From positions 1 through 6,736 of the forward strand of contig CAJOGH010000053.1 of the NCBI GenBank assembly GCA_905233865.1: DNA of 6,736 bases, given 5' to 3'. Source of the stretch: an uncultured Atopobiaceae bacterium (GTDB lineage Bacteria > Actinomycetota > Coriobacteriia > Coriobacteriales > Atopobiaceae). Of the stretch, positions 1 through 5,847 are shown piece by piece. Each line of letters begins with the position of its first letter. Position 1 is the first letter of the stretch. Made by a program: the position numbers and the translations under genes. The notes beneath the pieces are model-generated. The model saw only the letters and a program-made list of their open reading frames with translations. It was not told the DNA's origin and made no database searches.

Positions 1-2602
1 AGCCACCGGCCTGCGCCATGGCGGCCTTGCCGCCGCCACGACCGCTCACGAGCGGGGCGATCTCACGCACGATGGCGCCAGCGTCAAAGCCGGCGTCCAC
101 GGCGCCCGACGTGCCGGCGGCCAGAAGGCCCACCTTGCCGTCGGCTGCGCTCACGAGCACGCAGGCGGTGTCGGCACCCTTGGCGTCGTCGCGCACGGCG
201 TCCCACACCTGGCGCAGCTCCTTGCCGCCGATGCCCTCAAGGCGGGCGATGGCGCAGGTGTAGCCACCCAGATCAGACTTGTTGGCAATAGCGGCGCTCA
301 CCTGGTCGGAGCCGGCGCCCACACGAGCGGCCTCCAGCTCGCGGCGCATCTCGCGCACCTGGCCGTTAAGCGCCTCGCAGCGGGCAGGGACCTCGTCCAC
401 GCGGCACTTGAGCGCGGAGGCGGCCTCGTCCAGGACAAGCAGGCGACCATCCAGGTAGTTAATGGCGCCCATGGAGGTCACGGCCTCGATGCGTCGGACG
501 TTGGAGCCCACGGAGGACTCGGAGACGATCTTGAACAGGCCCACCTCGGCGGTGTTGCGGGCGTGCGTGCCGCCGCAGAGCTCGCGGCTAAAGACGCTCT
601 CGCCCTCACCGGTCTGGACGACGCGTACCACGTCGCCGTACTTCTCGCCAAAGAGCGCGACGGCGCCGGTGGCCTTGGCCTCGTCAATGGTCATCACGTG
701 CGTGACCATGGGGCTCGCGGCAAAGATCTGGGAGTTCACCAGACCCTCCACGCGCTCGAGCTGCTCGGCGGTGCAGGCCTCAAAGTGGGTGAAGTCAAAG
801 CGCAGGCGGTCGGGGGCCACCAGGGAACCGGCCTGGCTCACGTGGTCGCCCAGCACCTCCTTGAGCGCGGCGTCCAAAAGGTGCGTCGCGGTGTGGTTGC
901 GGCGGATGAGCTCGCGGCGGCCCGTGTCGATGGCGGCGTTGACCTGCGCGCCGGACGCGAGCGTGCCCTCCTCGAGGGTGCCCACGTGGGCATAGAGGCC
1001 GTCGCCGCGCACGTGGGTGTCCTCCACGCGGAAGGTCGCGCCCTCGCAGGTGATGGTGCCGGTGTCGCCCACCTGGCCGCCCATCTCGGCGTAGAAGGGC
1101 GTGACGTCCAGGACGACCTCGGCGGCCGTGCCTGCCTCAAGCGTGTCGACGCGCTTGCCGTCCACGACGATGGCCTGGACGTGGGCGCCAAACATGACGT
1201 CCTCGTCGTAGCCGCAGAACTCGGTGGCGTCCAGCTCGTCGGAGAGCTCGACCCACACGTCGTTGAAGCTGCCCCAGGCGTCGGTGGAGGTGGCGGCACG
1301 CGCCATCTCCTTCTGATGGGCCATGGCGGCGTCAAAGCCGTCCATGTCCACGGCCACGCCCGCGCCCTCGCAGATCTCGCGGGTCAGGTCGATGGGGAAG
1401 CCATAGGTGTCGTGCAGCATGAACGCGACCTCGCCGTCGAGGGTGGAGCCTGCCTCCATGCCCTCCAGGCGCTGGCTCAGCATGGCCTCGCCCTTCTCGA
1501 TGGTGGCGCCAAAGCGCTCCTCCTCGGCGCTCACGATACCGTCGATCAGCGCCGCGTTCTCGACGAGCTCGGGGTAGACCGAGCCCAGGATGGAGCGGAC
1601 CTCGCTCACGTAGTTGCCCAGGAAGGCGCCGCGGATGCCCAGCAGGTGGCCATGGAAGACGGCGCGGCGGAGCAGGCGGCGCAGCACGTAGCCGCGGCCC
1701 TCGTTGGAGGGAAGGATGCCATCGGCGATCATGAAGGTGACGGCGCGGGAGTGGTCGGCCACGATGCGCAGGCTCCGCGAGGTTGCCTCGTCCGCACCGT
1801 AGGTCTTGTGCGAGAGGCTCTCGCCCACGCTAATGAGAGACTGGAGGACGTCACCATCGTAGTTGGTGCCCTTGTGCTGCATGATGGCAGCGATGCGCTC
1901 CAGGCCCATGCCGGTATCGATGTTACGGTGGGGCAGCTCGGGCATCGAGCCGTCCTCCTGGCGGTCAAACTGCGTGAACACGAGGTTCCAGAACTCGAGG
2001 TAACGGTCGCAGTCGCAGCCCGGCGCGCAATCGGGATTGCCGCAGCCGTATTCCTCGCCCTGGTCAAAGTAGATCTCGGAGCACGGACCGCAGGGGCCGG
2101 TGGGGCCGGCGGCCCAGAAGTTGTCATCCTCCCCCAGGCGCGTGATGTGCGAGGGATCAACGCCCTGCTCCTTCCAGATCTGGCTCGCCTCGTCGTCATC
2201 GGTAAAGACGGTCACGTACAGGCGGTCCTTGGGCAGCCCGAGGTGCTCGGGGTTGGTGCAGAAGTCCCAGGCCCAGGCGATGGCGTCGGCCTTGGAGTAG
2301 CCGCCAAAGCTGAAGTTGCCCAGCATCTCAAAGAATGAGAGGTGGCGCGCATCGCCGATGTTGTCGATGTCGTTGGTGCGCAGGCACTTCTGGCAGGAGG
2401 TGGCGCCAATCTCGGCCATGGTCTTGGCGCCCTGGTAGTACTCCTTGAACTGGTTCATGCCGGCGTTGGTGAGCAGGAGGGACGGGTCGTCGGGGACCAG
2501 GGAGGACGAGGGGCACAGCTTGCAGCCCTTGTCCTCAAAGAAGCGGAGGAAGTCCTCACGGATCTCCGCGGTGGTCATGGTCTTGTAGTCGGTGGAACTC
2601 AT
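1..2602 (-). CDS. alaS: Alanine--tRNA ligase (AlaRS), 3'-truncated at the window edge
   Basis: Cytoplasmic class II synthetase that charges tRNA-Ala with alanine and edits mischarged Ser/Gly. 867 residues are visible; the family is about 875-890 long, so only some 10-20 C-terminal residues are missing. The catalytic core shows SSSLVP and LLLTNAGMNQFK (about 32-53), RHLSFFEMLGNFSFG (86-100), CGPCSEIYFD (171-180) and IDTGMGLERI (228-237). A Cys-rich insert (C187, C192, C196, C198) precedes DRYLEFWNLVF, as in Gram-positive AlaRS. The editing domain has both zinc/editing motifs, HTATH (570-574) and CGGTH (676-680). The C-Ala domain ends with RGGGKAAMAQAGG (855-867), with Ala where RPDMAQAGG-type relatives have Pro. 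The ATG at 2602 is chosen because the N-terminus aligns with the family and AGAGGGAG lies 4 nt upstream. This ATG overlaps the stop of the preceding gene (ATGA). No T-box leader is possible at this position. Identification is secure. Confidence 0.98.
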   Translation of the reverse strand, partial: MSSTDYKTMTTAEIREDFLRFFEDKGCKLCPSSSLVPDDPSLLLTNAGMNQFKEYYQGAKTMAEIGATSCQKCLRTNDIDNIGDARHLSFFEMLGNFSFGGYSKADAIAWAWDFCTNPEHLGLPKDRLYVTVFTDDDEASQIWKEQGVDPSHITRLGEDDNFWAAGPTGPCGPCSEIYFDQGEEYGCGNPDCAPGCDCDRYLEFWNLVFTQFDRQEDGSMPELPHRNIDTGMGLERIAAIMQHKGTNYDGDVLQSLISVGESLSHKTYGADEATSRSLRIVADHSRAVTFMIADGILPSNEGRGYVLRRLLRRAVFHGHLLGIRGAFLGNYVSEVRSILGSVYPELVENAALIDGIVSAEEERFGATIEKGEAMLSQRLEGMEAGSTLDGEVAFMLHDTYGFPIDLTREICEGAGVAVDMDGFDAAMAHQKEMARAATSTDAWGSFNDVWVELSDELDATEFCGYDEDVMFGAHVQAIVVDGKRVDTLEAGTAAEVVLDVTPFYAEMGGQVGDTGTITCEGATFRVEDTHVRGDGLYAHVGTLEEGTLASGAQVNAAIDTGRRELIRRNHTATHLLDAALKEVLGDHVSQAGSLVAPDRLRFDFTHFEACTAEQLERVEGLVNSQIFAASPMVTHVMTIDEAKATGAVALFGEKYGDVVRVVQTGEGESVFSRELCGGTHARNTAEVGLFKIVSESSVGSNVRRIEAVTSMGAINYLDGRLLVLDEAASALKCRVDEVPARCEALNGQVREMRRELEAARVGAGSDQVSAAIANKSDLGGYTCAIARLEGIGGKELRQVWDAVRDDAKGADTACVLVSAADGKVGLLAAGTSGAVDAGFDAGAIVREIAPLVSGRGGGKAAMAQAGG

Positions 2603-3975
2603 TTGTCTCCCTCTTGCTTCTTGAACTTGGAAACCTGCTTGGTAATCGTCTGCGCGACCATGTCGAGCGTGACCTGCGACTTGGGCGCTGACATCACGGC
2701 GATGCCCTCCTCGGGCGACACGAGCCGCGAGTGCTCAAAGAACTTGTCGTCATCGAGCGCATCGAAGGCGGGAATGATGTCGCCGTCCTCGGTGGTGTAG
2801 GGCGTGCCGCCAAAGAGCGCGCCGTCCGGGCTGACGAGCGGTCGCTTGGTGCGCGTCTCGAAATAATAGATGAACACGCCCTTGAGCGCGGCGGAGAGCG
2901 GCACGGCAAGCACCATGCCCACAATGCCACCAAGACAGTTGCCCACAAAGATGGCAACGAGCGACACCGCGGGGTGGACGTTGACGGCCGAGCGCATGAC
3001 AAAGGGCGCGATGACGTTGTCGGTGACGTTCTGCGCGACCATGGTAATGACGATGGTCCAGATGACGCAGATGGGCCCCGCGAAGATGGCGAGCACCGTG
3101 GCCATGGCGGCCGAGATGAACGGGCCAACGACGGGGATCACGTGGAGGATGCCCACGAAGATGCCCATGAGGCTGGCGTAGGGGTGTCCGCAGAGCATGA
3201 GGCCTACGGCCGCAAGCAGGCCGTTGACCACCGACGTGATGGCCACCGAGCGCATGTAGCCGCCCGTCGAGCGGCTCGTGATGGCAAGCATGAGCAGGAT
3301 GTCCTTGCGCCTGTCGGGACCGGCGATGTTGGTGATCTCGCGAACCATGACGGGATAGTCCTTGGCAAACCAGTACGCCAGGATGAACGAGAGGAACAGC
3401 GCGATGGCACCGTTGCCCAGGCCCACGACGTTGGTGATGATGCCAGACGACAGCGCGGTCACGCCGCTCTGGGCAAAGTCGGACAGCACGCCCGCCGCCG
3501 AGCTCATGAGCTGCTTGATGTTGGCGCTCGCGTCATCGGAGAACAGGTAGCCGTAATCGTCGATGATGTCACGGGCAAGCCCCTGGAGCTGCTGGGCGTA
3601 GTCGGGCACGCGACGCAGGAGCTCAATGGTCTGCTCCACGAAAGGAGGAACGATGACGAGCACCATGCCGATGATGACGACAATTACCAACAGCAGCGCG
3701 ACGCCGGCGCCTGCGGCACGAGACAGGCCGCGGTCCTCGAGCCAGTTGGTCACCGGGCTGCAGATGAAGCCCAGGACAACGCCGCCCAAAAGGAGCGAGA
3801 GCGCATAGGAGATCATGCCGCCGCAAAAGACGGCAGCGGCAATCAACAGGATGATGCCGATGATGGCCCACACGCGGATGCCGCGACGCAGCCAGCGCGA
3901 CGATGCTGGCGTCTTGTCCTCGGGCACGTTGCCCTGAGCGTCGCGCGGGTCGACGACGGTGGTCTTGTCGCTCAT
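2599..3975 (-). CDS. AI-2E/PerM-family membrane transporter with C-terminal extension
   Basis: 458-residue polytopic inner-membrane protein of the AI-2E transporter (PerM/YdiK/YtvI) family. Members include autoinducer-2 exporters and Na+/H+ antiporters, so the substrate is unknown. After a polar N-terminus (1-30), hydrophobic segments lie at about 34-73 (probably two passes), 87-111, 180-203, 245-263, 268-297, 299-315 and 333-371. Family hallmarks are IPVVGPFIS (280-288), the VTDNVIAPFVM stretch (318-328) and GNCLGGIVGMVLAVPLSAALK (345-365). A soluble region (about 112-178) follows the third segment, as is usual. The tail from 372 to 458 is hydrophilic, acidic in the middle, and makes the protein longer than the roughly 350-residue family norm. 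The ATG at 3975 is chosen because AAAGGAG lies 5 nt upstream; the open frame continues to 4200, but that part overlaps the sigma gene in another frame. The gene starts 10 bp after the sigma-factor stop and overlaps alaS by 4 bp, so it is probably cotranscribed. Confidence 0.9.
   Translation of the reverse strand: MSDKTTVVDPRDAQGNVPEDKTPASSRWLRRGIRVWAIIGIILLIAAAVFCGGMISYALSLLLGGVVLGFICSPVTNWLEDRGLSRAAGAGVALLLVIVVIIGMVLVIVPPFVEQTIELLRRVPDYAQQLQGLARDIIDDYGYLFSDDASANIKQLMSSAAGVLSDFAQSGVTALSSGIITNVVGLGNGAIALFLSFILAYWFAKDYPVMVREITNIAGPDRRKDILLMLAITSRSTGGYMRSVAITSVVNGLLAAVGLMLCGHPYASLMGIFVGILHVIPVVGPFISAAMATVLAIFAGPICVIWTIVITMVAQNVTDNVIAPFVMRSAVNVHPAVSLVAIFVGNCLGGIVGMVLAVPLSAALKGVFIYYFETRTKRPLVSPDGALFGGTPYTTEDGDIIPAFDALDDDKFFEHSRLVSPEEGIAVMSAPKSQVTLDMVAQTITKQVSKFKKQEGDK
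2607..2614 (-). promoter_or_regulatory. Ribosome binding site of alaS
   Basis: AGAGGGAG on the minus strand sits 4 nt before the alaS ATG and lies inside the last codons of the upstream membrane-protein gene. It supports the start at 2602. alaS can therefore load ribosomes itself as well as receive them through the ATGA stop/start overlap. Confidence 0.7.
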
Positions 3976-3980
3976 GGATA

Positions 3981-3987
3981 CTCCTTT
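3981..3987 (-). promoter_or_regulatory. Ribosome binding site of the AI-2E-family gene
   Basis: AAAGGAG, 5 nt before the ATG at 3975, overlaps the TAA stop of the sigma-factor gene (3988-3986). It is strong and decides the start against the longer open frame. Confidence 0.75.
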
Positions 3988-4789
3988 ACGCGTCGACAGC
4001 CTCGTCGGTGGCTCCCATACGTTCCTGAAGCTTTTGGAGTGTGCGACGCAGGAGGCGTGAGACCTGCACCTGGGACACGCCCAGACGGCTGGCGATCTCG
4101 GACTGCGTGAGGTTCTCCTCAAAGCGCATCTGGAGGATCTCGCGCTCGCGGGGCGCGCACTCGCGTAGGACGTCAGAGAGGTCAAGGCGGTCGTCGGCAT
4201 TCACAAGGCCCTTGTCCTCCTCGCCAAGCTTGCTTGAGAGTGCGGGAGGCTCGTCCTCGTCACCCTCGGAGGCATCGAAGGGGACTGACGAGTAGGCCGA
4301 GGACGACTCCATGGCCTCGAGGACGTCATCAACGGAGACATCGAGGTACTCGGCTATCTCCTTTACGGACGGAGAGCGCTGGTACTCGCGCGTGAGCTCG
4401 TCGGTCGCCGCGTTGACCTTAATGGAGAGGTCCTGCAGGCGACGGGGCACGCGCACGCTCCAGCCCTTGTCCCTAAAGTAACGCTTGATCTCACCCATGA
4501 TGGTGGGCGTGGCGTAGGTGGTGAACTCCAGCCCTCGCGAGGGGTCAAAGCCATCAACGGCCTTGATGAGGCCCACTTGCCCCACCTGCACGAGGTCATC
4601 GAGGTCCTGGCCTCGGTTGGCATACTTGTTTGCCACGTAGTGCACGAGGTTGGAGTGGTTGACGATAAGCTGGTCGCGCGCCTCGAGGTCACCGTCCTCC
4701 TTGTAGCGCTTGAACAGGGCCGCGGTGCGCTCCTTGTCCCAGGCCTTCTTGGACGAGCGACGCGAGCCGGAAGACTTGCTACTGGGCAT
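3986..4789 (-). CDS. SigB/SigF/SigG-family RNA polymerase sigma factor
   Basis: 267-residue sigma-70 family group 3 factor, directing RNA polymerase to a stress or developmental promoter class. Region 2 covers about 36-108 and contains the core-binding and -10 recognition stretch DLVQVGQVGLIKAVDGFDP (65-83) and then PTIMGEIKRYFRDKGWSVRVPRR (95-117), a signature of the SigB/SigF subgroup. Region 3 follows (about 118-165). An acidic linker (172-194) leads to region 4 (about 205-256), whose helix-turn-helix is TQSEIASRLGVSQVQVSRLL (228-247). The length matches B. subtilis SigB (about 260 residues). The N-terminus is Ser/Lys/Arg-rich (1-15), unlike the acidic N-termini of many relatives. The ATG at 4789 is preferred because conserved sequence begins soon after it. 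The Shine-Dalgarno match is weak and the start lies inside the end of the anti-sigma gene (11-bp overlap), so translation probably depends on that gene. Which stress it serves cannot be read from the sequence. Confidence 0.95.
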   Translation of the reverse strand: MPSSKSSGSRRSSKKAWDKERTAALFKRYKEDGDLEARDQLIVNHSNLVHYVANKYANRGQDLDDLVQVGQVGLIKAVDGFDPSRGLEFTTYATPTIMGEIKRYFRDKGWSVRVPRRLQDLSIKVNAATDELTREYQRSPSVKEIAEYLDVSVDDVLEAMESSSAYSSVPFDASEGDEDEPPALSSKLGEEDKGLVNADDRLDLSDVLRECAPREREILQMRFEENLTQSEIASRLGVSQVQVSRLLRRTLQKLQERMGATDEAVDA

Positions 4790-5150
4790 AGGCACCGCCG
4801 CAGCTGACAAGGACGCGCAGCTCGTGCGCATCATCGTCCGCCTTGACCTCGTCGCAGATGGCCGTGAGGAGCATAAGCGCAAAGCTGAGGTCCTCGGACT
4901 CAGGGTCGGCATCGCCGAGCTTGAAGGCCATACGCATGGCCGACTCGGCAGGCTCAAAGACAATCTGGCAGTTCTGGACGCCTGTAGCGCAGGCGTAGAT
5001 GAAGCCCTCCTCTGCCGCCATGCGGACGTCCTCGACCGAGTCGACGCACAGCCCCTGCACGACCGCAAGGTTGGCGGCCAGCATGCGGACGCTGCGCGCG
5101 TAGTCAGCGTGCGCGGGGACGGAGAGGGTGACCGGCGTTGCCTGGCTCAT
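4779..5150 (-). CDS. RsbW/SpoIIAB-like anti-sigma factor with degenerate ATP-binding motifs
   Basis: 123-residue small cytoplasmic protein that looks like a GHKL/HATPase-type anti-sigma factor. The order of elements fits the fold: an N-terminal strand and helix (about 6-35), DVRMAAEEGFIYACATG (41-57) in the place of the N-box helix, strands around 60-80, and DLSFALMLLTAICDEVK (87-103) in the place of the G2 box and last helix. Aligned by eye to typical RsbW proteins, the N-box Glu is kept (E48) but the Asn that coordinates Mg2+-ATP is Tyr52. The DxGxG box near 77-82 is not recognisable, and the two Gly of the G2 GxGF box are replaced (DLSF). Its position directly before, and overlapping, a SigB-type sigma gene is the main support for the anti-sigma role, binding the sigma factor directly. 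The ATG at 5150 has GGGGGAG 9 nt upstream. Remote homology makes the fold assignment less certain than the gene call. Confidence 0.75.
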   Translation of the reverse strand: MSQATPVTLSVPAHADYARSVRMLAANLAVVQGLCVDSVEDVRMAAEEGFIYACATGVQNCQIVFEPAESAMRMAFKLGDADPESEDLSFALMLLTAICDEVKADDDAHELRVLVSCGGAYAQ

Positions 5151-5156
5151 GGCTGT

Positions 5157-5756
5157 CTACTCCCCCTGCGCGTCGGAGGCGGGAGCAGCTGCGGCCTCGG
5201 GCTTGGCGCCCGTCTCGGCCGGGGTGGCCTTGTCCTCGGCCGGGGTGGCGGGCTGCGAGGGGTAGGTGTAGTAGTTCTTCTGACCCTGGCTCTTGTCGGC
5301 CGTATCGTCAGCCGCGCCAGAGGCAGCGCCCTCAAGGGCCGCGGTGACGCCGGAATCGCCGCCGCCGATCTTGGAGGCCACGCCAGCAACAGCGTTGGTA
5401 GCGGCGCTGGCGACCTTGTCGACGACGCCGGACACGGAGTTGGTCACGTTGTGGGCAGTGCCGGCCACGGACTCGACCTCGCCCAGGATGGAGTCGACAC
5501 GCATGAGGTCGACCGTCACGGCGTCAATGGCCGTGTTGGTGCGCTCGAGCAGCGGGTCGACCTGCTTGAGGGCGGGCTCGAGCTCGTCGACCATGCCGTC
5601 GACCTTAGAGATGATGGGCTGGAGCTCCTCGACGGTGTTGGAGGCCTCGTCCAGGGTCTTGCGCGCGGAGCGCAGGGTCATGGCAAGCTCGACGATGGCC
5701 CAGATGCCAGCGACGACAAGGACGATGATGGCGATGTTCAGCGGAGTGATCTCCAT
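5157..5756 (-). CDS. DUF948-like single-pass membrane coiled-coil protein
   Basis: 199-residue protein with one N-terminal membrane helix (about 7-26, LNIAIIVLVVAGIWAIVELA), then a long helical, heptad-like region (about 28-125) with alternating acidic and hydrophobic residues. A Gly/Ala-rich stretch (130-150) and a disordered Ala/Pro/Glu tail (165-199) carrying a duplicated TPAE unit follow. This architecture matches DUF948 (YtxG-like) proteins, which often sit close to alaS in Actinobacteria; B. subtilis YtxG belongs to a SigB-controlled operon. The molecular function is unknown. The helix is probably an uncleaved anchor, as there is no clear signal-peptidase site. The ATG at 5756 is supported by AAGGAG 5 nt upstream. 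It is the first gene after the promoter gap, 6 bp before the anti-sigma gene. A role in sensing or transmitting stress to the anti-sigma protein is possible but only inferred from position. Confidence 0.8.
   Translation of the reverse strand: MEITPLNIAIIVLVVAGIWAIVELAMTLRSARKTLDEASNTVEELQPIISKVDGMVDELEPALKQVDPLLERTNTAIDAVTVDLMRVDSILGEVESVAGTAHNVTNSVSGVVDKVASAATNAVAGVASKIGGGDSGVTAALEGAASGAADDTADKSQGQKNYYTYPSQPATPAEDKATPAETGAKPEAAAAPASDAQGE
5160..5166 (-). promoter_or_regulatory. Ribosome binding site of the anti-sigma gene
   Basis: GGGGGAG lies just before the TAG stop of the preceding gene and 9 nt upstream of the ATG at 5150. Ribosomes finishing the DUF948-like gene terminate on top of this site, which favours coupled translation. 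Confidence 0.65.
5214..5249 (-). repeat. Short tandem direct repeat (two 15-bp identical copies, 21-bp period)
   Basis: The 15-mer CTCGGCCGGGGTGGC (plus strand) occurs at 5214-5228 and 5235-5249. The 21-bp period equals seven codons and encodes two ATPAE units (around residues 170 and 178) in the disordered tail of the DUF948-like protein. It keeps frame, so a copy-number change would lengthen or shorten the tail without breaking the gene. Confidence 0.8.
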
Positions 5757-5761
5757 GGGTG

Positions 5762-5767
5762 CTCCTT
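5762..5767 (-). promoter_or_regulatory. Ribosome binding site of the DUF948-like gene
   Basis: AAGGAG on the minus strand, 5 nt before the ATG at 5756. It is a strong, well-spaced site that fixes the start of the first gene of the operon. Confidence 0.8.
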
Positions 5768-5802
5768 AGGATGAGCCGTTACTACATTCACGTTCGTCCA
5801 TT

Positions 5803-5827
5803 CTACCCGTTATCGCGCCAAGAAGAC
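5803..5827 (-). promoter_or_regulatory. Putative SigB/SigF-type promoter of the five-gene unit
   Basis: In the 91-bp gap after rarA the minus strand reads GTCTTC (5827-5822), 13 nt, then GGGTAG (5808-5803). This resembles the B. subtilis SigB pattern GTTTAA-N12-15-GGGTAT: five of six match in the -10, three of six in the -35. Transcription would start near 5795, giving a leader of about 40 nt before the ATG at 5756. The same place contains TAGAAT (5805-5800), a five-of-six match to the housekeeping -10, but no acceptable TTGACA-like element lies 16-18 nt upstream of it. A sigma-70 promoter with a weak -35 remains possible. Confidence 0.4.
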
Positions 5828-5847
5828 GCGCCGAGGTCGCAGGCGGT

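Noticed and set aside
563..2338. Long plus-strand open frame opposite alaS
   Set aside because: It is in exact codon register with alaS, so its stops would need TTA, CTA or TCA sense codons, which are rare in this GC-rich gene. The product is low-complexity Val/Ala/Gly/His-rich, and the minus strand encodes an unmistakable AlaRS.
2603..2700. T-box or other leader ahead of alaS
   Set aside because: The region is coding sequence of the AI-2E-family gene up to the start codon, leaving no leader, and no T-box specifier structure was seen.
2731..4110. Plus-strand open frame opposite the AI-2E-family gene
   Set aside because: It has the same codon register as the real gene over most of its length. 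The product is an Asp/His/Arg-rich sequence with no recognisable domain and no convincing ribosome binding site.
3976..4200. N-terminal extension of the AI-2E-family protein up to 4200
   Set aside because: It overlaps the conserved region 4 of the sigma factor in another frame, and AAAGGAG sits 5 nt before the ATG at 3975.
4790..5068. N-terminal extension of the sigma factor up to 5068
   Set aside because: The extra residues are a Ser/Arg-rich out-of-frame reading of the anti-sigma gene. Family similarity begins only after the ATG at 4789.
4710..5774. Plus-strand open frame across the sigma/anti-sigma/DUF948-like region
   Set aside because: It is in codon register with the anti-sigma and DUF948-like genes, runs across three gene ends, and gives a Gly/Val/Leu/Asp-rich product typical of antisense shadows.
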